Assembly: GCA_005281725.1 (NCBI GenBank)
Contig: SSBO01000012.1
Span: forward strand, 21,034,779-21,098,778
Direction of reading: 5' to 3'
Source of the DNA: Wuchereria bancrofti
Taxonomy: Eukaryota; Nematoda; Chromadorea; Rhabditida; Onchocercidae
Length of the DNA stretch: 64,000 nucleotides
The stretch's first letter is position 1, and each line of letters starts with the position of its first letter. Both the position numbers and the translations under genes were made by a program. Shown here piece by piece: positions 1 to 11,000 of the stretch. The notes under the pieces are model-generated. The model saw only the letters and a program-made list of their open reading frames with translations. It had not been told where the DNA came from and made no database searches.

Positions 1-30
1 CTTAAAGTATATGAAGTTAGAGATACTTAC

Positions 31-493
31 CAATAAATGTGGTTAATTTTACTACTTTACGCGAGCCAAGCTTCAAGTAATAAACTAAATTACCCTGAAA
101 AAAGGAACTGCAGATTGAAAATTCTAGCGAGAATATTAACACAATCACTCCTATCTGCGTCTTAATCTTTAATAGAAATCGATGGAGTTTGTTGATAATT
201 GATATTATTCTTTTATGGTCAGAATATCTCACATTGATAATACATAAAATAACCCAAATTATAGATAGTAATAAATAAGCTAACATAAGCATCTATTTGA
301 ATTTCAATGTGTTCGCGTAATAAAGTATTACATACACAACACTTACTCGAAAATCAATCCAGTAAAGATCAACAGTATCGTTGGAATTATTGATGAATCG
401 AATGTTTACTTCCTCAACGTTCCTAACAGACCTATACCCGGGGTTGAGAATCTTGTCCACAATAAATGAATCAATTCGAAATTCACTTGACAT
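31..493 (-). CDS. vhl-1: Von Hippel-Lindau protein (VHL), 5' part only
   Basis: Substrate receptor of the CUL2/Elongin B-C ubiquitin ligase that recognises prolyl-hydroxylated HIF-alpha in the oxygen-sensing pathway. Two exons are visible: 347..493 (start ATG at 493, 49 codons, donor GTAAGT) and 31..94 (acceptor TTTTTTCAG, donor GTAAGT); the rest lies beyond the left edge. The start of the beta domain is recognisable: a RSVxNxEEVNIRFINN-like strand, then YWIDFRGN, which aligns with the human VWLNFDG segment carrying Trp88 of the hydroxyproline pocket; YYLKLGSRK aligns with the Tyr98 to GTGRR region. The short N-terminus, without the acidic repeats of human VHL, is usual for nematodes. Same strand as TCTP, whose stop lies 515 bp upstream. 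Identification rests on about 70 residues. Confidence 0.8.
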
Positions 494-1007
494 CTACTAT
501 GATAACTCAACAATAACCCACTCCTGAAGCTAAATTTCTCAGATAAAAAAACTTTCGCAAGTGTTTCACTCCGCACAACATTGGACAAAATTGCCAAATG
601 AAAACAAATCATGCGAACCTTTTAGAGTCAAAACCATCTGCACATTTCAGTTCAGTAACATACCCCACCACTAATCTTGTTACTCAAACGATTTCATCAA
701 CTTCGAGTCAACTACTAGTCTCATGATGGAAAAAAACAAGCCAATTACTACAGGAAATAAGATTATATCGATCACTAATATCTTTCCACATGAAACGCAC
801 ATCGAAATTTACTCGAAACCAACTTTGCACCCCTCCAAACTGATAATTTTTTGTATGAAGTCTTGGAAAACGAAATGGCTTACAGAACCAATTTAGGAAG
901 AATTATTCATTGCCAACATATTTATCCAGCACATTTTCATACAATTACTTAAAGAGTGAACATAAAACAACAAGCAAGAAGGGAATGCAGTTGATGCCAA
1001 TCAAAAA
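494..1007. other. Intergenic, VHL to TCTP
   Basis: 514 bp between the TCTP stop and the VHL start, both minus strand. No convincing reading frame. It holds the TCTP 3' UTR and the VHL 5' flank; no clear AATAAA close to the TCTP stop, only GATAAA-like variants. Confidence 0.6.
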
Positions 1008-2435
1008 TCATTGTTTTTCTTCAACAAGTGCCTCCTTCACAAGCATCAAATAGGGTACCTCACCTTCTTCTTCATCTCGATATTCTACTACAGCTACTTG
1101 CCCCTCACCTTGACCTTCGGCCATACGCTCGCCTAGAAACGCAATTTATTCAAATCATGTTTGTTAAGCATGTTATAGAATTCAGCAAGACGACCAACAG
1201 AAAGTTGATAATAGCGTAATAAACCTAAGCTTTATTTTTCCAAATGTTTGAAATCAATTTTGCTTCAATAAATTAAAAGTTGTACAAAATCAGACAGCAA
1301 ATAACATGCCGATGAAGAACTGCAACTGTTTAAATCGGTCCTTGCTCAAAAGTGATACGACCCAAGCTTGAATCTTCCGCTTAAATTCGCTAATTTCTGC
1401 TTCAGATTTGCCATTTTTTTGCATCAGTTCAACTACTTTTTTCATAAATGACTTGCAGTACGACTTAAAGGTAGCCAAATCCTCATAACAGTTCATTTCC
1501 TGCAAAAATCTGAATAACCTAAGAAAACTAAATAAAAAAAAAAGAAAACTAAATAGTTCTAGAAACAGTAAAATTAACTTCGAAATCCAGGCATATCAAC
1601 ATGAACATTCCAAATCCACAGAAAATTTTAAATCGATACGTGAAATGCAGTTATATGAGCAGTACTGAAACATTACTTGTAGCCGATGGTTGAGCACAAA
1701 ATCGATACCCCGTTCAACACATTCCTCACTACCTTCATCGCCATCTTCACCTTCCGTTGAAGGATTTGCACCAGCAAGCTGAATTTCTCCTTCCCTCCTT
1801 ACTACTTGCCGTCCTTTGAATTCCCAAATCAATCCATCTACTAATTTCATTGGGAACGAGTCCGACGCAAGTTCGTCATCTAAATGCAGGTATTCAATTA
1901 AATATTTTTTATGAATCATTTTACAATAGAAAATCACTGAGAAAAGTAAATCATATTCCAAAATCAGATATTTAAATCTGTTTCACCTCGATAGTATGGA
2001 AACTGCAATTTGGACAACAAATTGCTAACTCATACGACAAAATAAAAACGAAAACCCTTCATGAATGCGCAAATATCGAGAAAAATTGATTTATAGCAGA
2101 TAAAACCCAATTCCTGATTTCATTTTAAAAAGTTGTAGGATAACAATGAAGATATATCGAAAGACATATTTTAGTTATCAAAACATGCTTTGCCACATTA
2201 TACTCGTCCAGTGAACATAGAAAGCTACAAGTAGCATATTCTGTTCGCCAATAACTGGCTCACAGTAACTGCTTCTCGAGCCTCGTTCACTGAACCTAAG
2301 GAATATGGCTAAATGGATAATAAAAAAACTAACAGTTAAACATATATTTACCATTCGCCGCGTTTTCTCACCATTTCCGGATTTAACAAAATGAAAAGGC
2401 ACCTTACCTGTGAATGCATCCTTGAAGATCAACAT
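1008..2435 (-). CDS. tct-1: Translationally controlled tumor protein (TCTP), complete
   Basis: Conserved cytosolic calcium-binding, anti-apoptotic growth protein; nematode TCTPs are also secreted and act as histamine-releasing factors. Four exons: 2408..2435, 1677..1879, 1310..1499, 1008..1132, total 546 nt, 181 aa, the length of filarial TCTP. Recognisable blocks: the MLIFKDAFT start, the LVDGLIWEFKGR strand, an acidic GEDGDEGSEE loop, helices with CYEDLATFK and FKRKIQAWV, and the C-terminal LVKEALVEEKQ. Introns 1 and 2 are GT-AG. Intron 3 needs a GC donor (ATCG then GCATGT): only this restores the conserved FIG-ERMAEG join. If it is read through, the protein gains MLFAV and stops. A TTTGCAG lies 5 nt before the ATG, suggesting trans-splicing. 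Confidence 0.97.
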
Positions 2436-2440
2436 ATCCG

Positions 2441-2447
2441 CTGCAAA
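2441..2447 (-). promoter_or_regulatory. Candidate spliced-leader acceptor of TCTP
   Basis: TTTGCAG followed by CGGAT and the TCTP ATG. A consensus nematode 3' splice site five nucleotides before a start codon, with no obvious upstream coding exon, is typical of spliced-leader addition. An identical TTTGCAGCGG occurs before the C2-domain gene at 61741. Confidence 0.5.
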
Positions 2448-2816
2448 CTCTCTTCAGTTGTTCATAAAATTCTTACCTGAAAACGAGTGGATCACAAACT
2501 CCATACAAATTCAAACTGCGAATGACGAACCATAATAACACTCTCATTGACCAATCATACGGCCTAAAAATTCCGAACAGCACCCGACCCACTACTCCTC
2601 CCATTCTCACAACACTGACCAATTGTTCTCACACGTCAGCACTCCTAAAGAGGAAAGACATCGACCTGGTCTATTCCCATATATTCTCCAAACTGATCCT
2701 TTTCAATCGAATTAAACTAGCACATATAAGCGAAGCCATTCTTATTAACAAGAAAGCTAGCGGAAGTAGCAAATGGTATCAACAATTTTTGCGAAATAAA
2801 CGGCAAAATAGCAATA

Positions 2817-2822
2817 TTTATT
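2817..2822 (-). terminator. Poly(A) signal of RPLP0
   Basis: AATAAA on the minus strand about 55 nt downstream of the P0 stop codon, a normal position for 3' end formation. Confidence 0.6.
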
Positions 2823-2875
2823 AAATCAACAAAATTCAACAAATAAGGGGTGTATATAAGAAATATATGATGTAT

Positions 2876-4319
2876 TTAATCGAAAAGTCCGAATCCCATA
2901 TCTTCATCTTCTGATGATTCTTCCTTTTTGGCTTCTTCTTTCTTCGATGACTCTTCCGACTTAACAGGTTGTGCTGATGAAGCGGCAGGTGCTGTTGCGG
3001 CTACTGGTGCTGCAAACTTGGCTGGATCTGCTAAATATTCCTTGATCTGAAAAAAAAGTAACAGTAAGCAAGTTATGAGACAATGTCAAATTGCATAAAA
3101 ATATCAAGAATTACTAAACTTGGAAAACAGAAAAATTTGAACCTTCTCTGCTTCCTTCATCTCGATGCTAGCTTCCACAGCAATAGCTAACAGATTTTTG
3201 AATGCATTTGCTATGGAATGCGGTACGGACGCAAGCGTCGGATGACCAATAGCCAAAGACACTGCCGCGACATTTTGCACACCTTTCAAGAACTTCGCAC
3301 GAATATCATCCGGTGTCATATCGAGAACTTCCGGTGCAAAAACAGTCCCATTCTCATAAACCTTTGAAAGAACAATTTTATACATTACTGATAAAAAAGT
3401 GTCTAACTTACTAACAAATGCTGTTGTTTGAAATGAACAAATAGAAGTGATGAAACTGTCTTCTCACAAAAACTTTCAAAGTATTATAGTTCCAATTAAG
3501 TTCCACACCTGCCGCACAACAAGACCGTAAGAAAACGGCATAATGTTCAACATATTCAAAAGCGCGGACTCAGAAGCTCCCACTTTCTCGCCAGTCTTGA
3601 TTAAATGTACTTCATTGAGAATCTCAATAGTTCCACGAGAAATCTTTGTTGGGATTTGCAAAGCTTGGAAAAAAGATGTTTTCTCCGGTCCCATACCAGT
3701 ATTCTGAGGTGGTAACTTGACATCACATGGTGCAATGGCACCAGCCTTAGCAGGAGCGCCCTGAAAGAACAAAATTCACCAACGCCTGTACATAACGAAT
3801 TCCACAAAAAATTTCGGTAACAGTATAACATATAAGATAACAGAACTCTCTTCCCATCGGTATGAAACTTTTGATACTTTTGAACATATTATACAATCGA
3901 AAAGTATCTCAGAATCTTACACGTCGGTTTTCCAACAATTTCGCTCGAATTTCGCTTAGATCGCCATTGGTGAAAACGAATCCAACGTTGCCAACAATGT
4001 GCGGTAGAAGCTTTTCGAGATCTGGATTGGTCTGTAGATGACCACGGATTGCCTTCCGAATCATAGTGTTCTTACCCATCAAAATATCTGCATGACCTAA
4101 ATTCTAATCACTAACTTGCCAGTTCAGAAGGCTAATGATGTGTTACTATTGTAAAGGCTAAATGATAATTTTACCTCTCATGGCTTGACGAATTTCTTGC
4201 ATTTGCTTTGACCCGACATTATCCACCCCAACAATAAAACATTTCGGATATTCTTCCAACAATTCCACAATTTTTACGAAATAGTTCGCTTTCCATGTTG
4301 CTTTGTCTTCCCTGCCCAT
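2876..4319 (-). CDS. RPLP0: 60S acidic ribosomal protein P0
   Basis: Core of the ribosomal P-stalk, which binds the GTPase centre of the large subunit and recruits P1/P2 dimers and elongation factors. Five exons: 4175..4319, 3921..4087, 3509..3760, 3143..3361, 2876..3046, total 954 nt, 317 aa, the usual P0 length. Visible features: [10 protein letters not shown] start, the rRNA-binding uL10 domain with [14 protein letters not shown] and [10 protein letters not shown], the [14 protein letters not shown] block, and the conserved stalk C-terminus [11 protein letters not shown]. Several splice signals are weak: donors GTTCAA (after 3143) and GTGTGG (after 3509), and an acceptor CAAAG before 3361, yet each is phase 0 and required by homology. 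High-expression gene directly upstream of TCTP on the same strand. Confidence 0.97.
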
Positions 4320-4479
4320 CTTCGTGAGACAAGGATCGTCCTAAGCCTCTTTTATGAACGTTTTAAAGACCTGAAATACTTTACAAAAAATGATGAATTG
4401 ATAAAACGGAAGTCTCTAAAATAAATAGCTAATTCTTAAGAATAAGTAGTCAGAAGGAGAAAGCCTTATAACAGGTAAA

Positions 4480-4625
4480 TACGTCCCACCTGGCTGCCCA
4501 TCTAATCCCGAGACAACCCCGCCACCACCGCCGTGCCTACAGACCATACACCACTATCAACGCAATAAACCCAAATTTCAGTGCGAGAAGCACCGTAATC
4601 GAATAATTGGCACGTAAGTAATTAT
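4480..4625. promoter_or_regulatory. GC-rich block upstream of RPLP0
   Basis: About 160-300 bp upstream of the P0 start, the AT-rich background is broken by C-rich DNA (CCCGCCACCACCGCCGTGCC and neighbours). No open frame explains it. A promoter for P0, or for the P0-TCTP-VHL cluster, is the simplest reading; this is inference from position and composition. Confidence 0.35.
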
Positions 4626-6063
4626 GTATATAACAGCACAAAATGGAATTATAAAAACTAGCATCCCCCTTTAGTGATAGAAGTTTATAAAAGAATTAAT
4701 GAAATGATAAGATATGACGAAGTAACGTTATCACCTCATTTATGATTACAAATAATTATTGTAGTTTCAAATTTTTTCACAATTAATATTTTACTGTTTT
4801 AATTGCATTTTTTTGAATCTTTTTTTTCTTTATTAGCATATTTACAAATTGCTGAATGTTATATGCAAAGAAGCATTCATTGGGATTACATCACTAATCT
4901 AATTGTGCCTTTTTCTTTTTGTCTTTTTTAGACGACTACTGAATGTCAGTGAATGTGTGAAATTCGGAAGTAATTCCGTTCTGTTTCTTATCTTACGATT
5001 ATTCATTGTTCAATTAATAGTCAATTATGCAATCAAGAAAAGACGATTAACAACAGAATTCTCTCAATTTTCTCAAACTCTCAATTTTTCATTTATTTTG
5101 TAACACTGAAAGATTGCAACTGAGCAGAGCAATTTAAGTAAAATGAGTAAAGTAGAGAATGTGATTGCTAGAATGAGCGCAGTTGGAACATGGCTCACTT
5201 CTTTGAGCAACGCGAGCAATGCACGCCACTTCAGNTACTAATTAGCACGATGTTATCTAATAGGCAATTAATGAGTAAATGCAACAGAACCAGAATGTTC
5301 GAACAACGAAGATCAAAGGTCAGTTTTTGTTGTTAACATTACTGTAAATATTATTGCATAAATTAGCGACGAAATGCTTTAAAACATTTTTTTCACAAAA
5401 GTTCGAAATGTTTTAATTATGAATTATGATGTTTTAATTATTTCCCATAATTTTTTTTTAATAAATTTTTTTAATAAACAACAAAAAAGCTTTAAGAAGT
5501 AATTTGAGAGCAAAATGATATGGAAAAAATTTTTTCAAATAGCAAATTTTGAACTACAACTTTTAGTTCGAAATTTAATCTTATGAAAATACTCCATTAT
5601 CGGTAAAGTTGATAAAAAGCAATCGTTTTCTGCTATACATCTGGAAAGATTGAAGTGTACATTTTATTAATTACACTTTCAATCTAAGCAACTAACTAAA
5701 CATGGTACTAATTCATATCGATAGTTAGATATTTTTATTGCTTAAAAAACATGTAGCAAAATGAATATTTCAACAATCTATGTAACTTATACAAAAATAA
5801 TTGATGAAATTAAACGAAGGCAAGCAAATTGAAATTAAAATTAACAAACAGTGGGAAAAAGAAATTCTGTTCAAATTACTAAATTATATTTCATTTTGTC
5901 ATTATTTCAAATCATTCGTACATTAAAACATCTGCTTGCAGGGCCAGTTCTTAGCAGGATTAATGGAAATAAAAAAATGACTCCCGCTATTCGCTATATA
6001 TTTAAAATCTATATTTCCAATTACTATTCTCTTATCATTAGCAGCGGAAAGAAGATTTGAATT
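4626..6063. other. Intergenic, RPLP0 to secreted-peptide gene
   Basis: AT-rich, with A/T homopolymers. One ambiguous base (n) at about 5235, next to a short less AT-rich stretch (5150-5240). Frames at 4903-5103 and 5851-6060 have no recognisable features. Confidence 0.5.
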
Positions 6064-6706
6064 ATGAAATATTATCAATTATTCTTTTTTGCTCTACTCA
6101 TTACAATCATTCATTTAGCAGTTGAAGAAAAATGTATTGGATGCACCAACATTGAAATGTATAATTACTCTTATTTTTTCATTTTGCTTATTTTAAAATT
6201 GCAACAAAAATAAATTTACTTTTACGAAAGCAAAAAAAAAGAAAAACTAGTAGTATAAACAAAAAAGAAAAAAATAGTAATGTTTTATATAGTTTATTTA
6301 CTATTACATAACAAAAAAGTTTCAAAAAAGTTTGGTAAATTATTTTTTCTCCTACTAATGTTATTAAAATATTTTTCAAGTCATTTTTAAGCCATAAATA
6401 TTTTGTAAATGACAAATGTAAATAGAATGCATTTATTCAATGTATTTGAAAATTTACAAATCATAAATTCTTGATGAAATTAATTAACAATAGATAAAAG
6501 TAATTTGTTGTAGAGAGAAAAATTTTGAAATAGTTTGTGATTTGCAAATTTTGAAGAGCATTACATGATGTATTTAAAAATTATATTTCAGGTATCAAAA
6601 GCGAATAAAAACAATGCGGTATAGACCGTTTGGTTACCCATACGCTTTTCGCATATTTGGAGCTCATAGTTTCAGTCCATTTACAGTTGGCTTAAAACTG
6701 ATTTGA
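6064..6706 (+). CDS. Small secreted peptide (69 aa), unknown function
   Basis: Two exons, 6064..6158 and 6592..6706, joined in phase 2 by a GTATAA donor and a TATATTTCAG acceptor; total 210 nt. Residues 1-19 (MKYYQLFFFALLITIIHLA) form a good signal peptide. The mature part starts VEEKCIGCTN, with the only two cysteines, then a dibasic KR at 35-36, then a tail rich in Arg, Phe, Pro, Gly and Tyr (RYRPFGYPYAFRIFG near 41-55). The dibasic site and aromatic/basic tail suggest a neuropeptide-like or other processed secreted peptide, but no known family is recognised and no Gly-Lys/Arg amidation site is present. Seen: the open frame, the signal peptide and consistent splice phase. Inferred: that it is expressed. 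Confidence 0.55.
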
Positions 6707-8057
6707 TAATTTGCGACATAATCTTGATAAAGCTACGGTAACTTTAACACAGACTGATTCATGCGATCTGATAAATAAATTCGGTAATTTATTAGTCCTC
6801 ACATTATTTTACAATATTAATCCTTATCACTTGTGGACATTAAACTTATCAGCAACTGTTCATCCTTACCGACATTTTTTCTTAGCCTCGTGATAACTAC
6901 CATTTAGTGCAAAATGCAATGCAGACCTGGTGAAACAAGCCAAGCATCTTTTCTTTTAAGTCATAAAAATTTTTTCATCGTTTTATTGTTTGAAAACTTT
7001 TACATTTAAATGCTCCTTACTGTAAGTAACATTACAGTAACTTCTTACTGTAGCATAACAGTAACATCGTCTTTTAGCGATCGTAACTGGTAGCCACTTA
7101 ATAGAAATCATTTCATTTTCAGGGTGGAACACTAATTTGCAAGTGAAAATTTAAATTATCAAATATAAAAACAAAAAAAGAAAATAAATACCGTTTATTA
7201 ATTTTTCATTTAACTTTGATTATTACCAACAATAAAAACAAATATTAAATCTAAACAAATAAATCAATAAAATTTTGAAGACTTTATGGTACCATCTATT
7301 TAACCATTCATTTTAATTGAATTGAATTTGAGTAAATAAATTAGTAGAAATTGATTTGAATGCATTCGCTAAGTTATTGAACAGTTTATTTTATTATATG
7401 TGGCACTTTGCACGATGTCACAAGCTTTGATGAACTTTTCCCTTTTTCAACTAGAATAATAATAAATCAAAAACTTTTTTTAAATCCCAGTATTTTAGAT
7501 ATTAATAACTTGAATAATTAAATTTTTTTGTAACTTCAAAAAAAAATTTCTGAGACTTTTGAAAAATTCTAAGCCATTTCTTTTTGTCTATTAAATTGGC
7601 TCAATTTATCTTTATAGTTTTATTCTGCTATTAATTGACTAAATCAATCAGTAAAAGTTCAAAAAAAGGAATAATACAAGTGTGTATTAATTTTTTTTGA
7701 TCTTTTTTTTTAGACAACAGGGAGCAATTTTTTAAAAGTTTTATACTTTTCCCAATTTTCTTTTTTTTTGTTAAGAAAAAATTTTTTGTTTATTTATCAT
7801 TCAATTTTTTGTCACTTTTTCTTCAGCAACTGTACGTATATTTGTACAAATAGCTTTATACTTTTTTTTTTTCATTTTTTTATTTAACATCGATTTCTTT
7901 GAGTGAATTAATACTCAGATATTGAAGTATTATCTTGTAGCACTTATTTTGATTCATTCACAAATAATTTTAGAAATTATTGAAAATTTAAAATCAATTA
8001 TTTATAATGGATAATTTAGCAACGACAACGAAAAAATTCAGTAACATAATAAAATAA
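6707..8057. other. Intergenic, secreted-peptide gene to SLC6 gene
   Basis: Very AT-rich with long T and A runs. A short inverted repeat, TTACTGTA...TACAGTAA, lies at 7018-7042, with a further diverged copy (ACTGTAGCATAACAGTAA) beside it. No coding signal. Confidence 0.5.
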
Positions 8058-11000
8058 TTAAATCATTGCACGTGCAGCTCGTTCTTCATATAGCGCCTGT
8101 TGACGATTGATACCCAATTCTGGCACCCAACGATGATCAGCAACAAATAATGATTTTATAGCTTTTCCAGTTCCATAAGCTTTTGTAATATAAATCATCA
8201 TAATGATAATGATAACACTCAATGGAAGAAATGTTATCACAGTTAAAGCAATTATATCACTGAAAATAAAAAAATTCAATCAAAGAAATATTGAAAAATT
8301 AAAATCTGAAATTTCTTTTTTGAAATTAACAAAAAAATATTTTTTTTTTGTTAAACCTAAATAATTATAATATACATAAAACATCGAAGAGCTTCAGAAT
8401 CACGTTTTTTCATAACTTTTACACGTTTTATTTACAAGAATTCATTACAACGTAAACAAACGTAAATATGTTATGGTGTATGAGATTTTTGCATAACAAT
8501 TTTTGACATTAACAAAATTTATCTTTGATCGAAATTATCCTATTAATACAATGAAAATTTACTTTTGTACATTATTGTTATACCAAAAATTGTTATGCAT
8601 TTAATTTTCAATTGAAATTTTACAACTGTATCGTTTTTTCTCCGTATATTCAAGGAAGGAAATTATCAAATAATTAATTTTATAGCAACCTGTACAATCT
8701 CCCACTAATGATGATAAATAAAGCAAGTCCACCCGAAGCCTGAAGATAAATAATAAATTTGAAAATTTTATAAAACAAAAAAAAATGTTCTATTTTTTTT
8801 AGTGCTATGATTACTGAAATTTACTAAAATTGGAAAAGAAAAAAGTAAAAAATCTTACAATACAAAATACAGGTGTAATAATGTACCAACAAGCAGTCCA
8901 ATACAAATTTACCGGATAACCCAAATATCTAAAAATATTTTCACTTTTTCTATTCCTCCTACATGCAAGAAAATTATCAATTGATATCAACTGATAATTG
9001 CCGAATTATCAATTAATAATTACATAAATTAATAGTATATTGCATTAAAAATTTTGCTAAGGATTTTGAAAAAAAATATCAAAATTTATTAAAATTCAAG
9101 AGAAAAAAGTGAAAAAACCTTACAGTACAAAATGCTAATGCAATAATAATGTACTAACAAGCAACAATAATATGTATAAACAGTAAATTTTAGTGATAAA
9201 TTATTGAAATTTATTTACCTCCAAAAGTTATTTGGTGGTTCGCCAAGCATTGTATGCAAATTAACAATTAATCGTTTCAGATGATAAATGTGAATACATA
9301 CTAATAACTCAACAAATGCAAGCATTGAGAGAATAAGCGAAAAGTAAAAGTAACGAACTCTTATGTCACCAAAAGCCTAAAATGATAAATATAATTGTTA
9401 AATTTGTAATAGATCTGTAATCCTGATAGATAATTGAATAAATTTTGATATTAATTTTGAGAAAGAGTTAAATAATTCAATAATATAATATGCTGTATAA
9501 ATAATTATTTATGATTAGTGGAACGGAAAGTAATATATTAGGAAAATATCAATGGAAAGGAAAATGAAATTGAATTAATGGCAAATCTCATCCTATCAAA
9601 ACATCAGTGTTATATAAAAATTTTAGAAATAATTTTAAAGAAAGGGATAAATTGAAATTTAATTGAAAAATGAAATATTAATTAAGATTAGAATTTTAAC
9701 GTTAAAAATATCATTAAAATGAAAAAAAAAAGTATATTTAAGCTTACTAATCGACCATATATATAAGTGTATAAATGCATGAATAAGAAATATATGCAAA
9801 TGATAATATTTCGAGATGTTGTTTGATCAATAAATTTAATTCGTGTTACAGCTCGATAAACACTCATAATGATCATTTCAATTACTACCACCTACAGTAT
9901 CTTACCATAGTACTTATAGTTTTTTTTTTTTATCACAGTTGTAATCATTATCACTTATCATTTTTAATTTGATGTATGTTATTAATTTAAAGATTATCGA
10001 TAGATAAGAATTGAGCATATGTTATTCAATATCAGACCATTAATCATTCTTTTCGATCAAGATTGTTCAGGGAAAGATCAATTAATTTTTAAATAAGTAT
10101 TTAATATATTAATGTTCAAACTTTTCATTTTGAAAATACATATTTTCTAAGTTTCTTTTTCACTTTTTTTTTTCTAAAGTTAAATAATTTAAAGTGTATA
10201 TCTTACTTTTGTGCCAATTGTGCATAAGAAAAATGAAAAGAATGTAAGTGAAACTAAAATTGCACCAAATGAAGTTTTAGCAAAAAGTAATGGTAGCACA
10301 ATGAAGTATATATTTTCTCCATGTTTCCAAAGCATTGCTACTAAATTAATCAAGCAATTAATTTTGATAGCAATTTTATGTTAATTTTATTTAATCATAA
10401 ATTTTACTGTAACAATGAGAATGAATGTTTTCTTGAATTTACATTTTAGACATACTAATTTTTGAACTATTTTGATTTCTTACCATTTGATCAAATTAAT
10501 CGACATGCTATTATATATAAATTATCATAAGCTTATTTTATTTTGAATGAAAGTATTTCATCGTTGCAAGAATTTATACCAATTTTATATTATATTAATT
10601 AATAATTTTTTTTTAAATCACATTCGATAATCGCCTAATCTACGTCCATCAGAAATAAATAAATAAAATTGCACTTTTCAAATTAATCTTTTTTTACAAA
10701 GGAAGAAAAGAATGAGTGAAATTATATGAAAAATTTATCATCAATTTAGTCTTCAAGTAAACAAACAGATATGCTTACATCCTTTTCCAACACTCATTGG
10801 AAACATTAAGTTGACAGCAGCACCACTTACAGAAAATACAAAAAAACAACCAAATAAATTAATTATCATTCCATAAATAATTGTCAGAAATGTATCACTA
10901 CAATATTTAAGATATGATAAGATAGTAGTTATAGTTAATTAAAAAATTAAAAATTGGAAATATTTCTATGATATTTTCACTTCTTTTATATGACTAATAC

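Larger units (their letters stand above)
2436..2875. other. Spacer between RPLP0 and TCTP
   Basis: 440 bp between the P0 stop and the TCTP start on the same strand. It contains the P0 polyadenylation signal and the TCTP 5' flank. A 100-codon plus-strand frame (2522-2824) shows no family features and was not accepted as a gene. Confidence 0.6.

Noticed and set aside
2522..2824. 100-codon plus-strand open frame between TCTP and RPLP0
   Set aside because: No domain, signal peptide or splice context. It overlaps the P0 poly(A) signal on the other strand and sits in a spacer with less AT than average, where long chance frames are likelier.
5851..6060. 69-codon plus-strand frame just before the secreted-peptide gene
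   Set aside because: No signal peptide or known motif; typical chance frame in this DNA.
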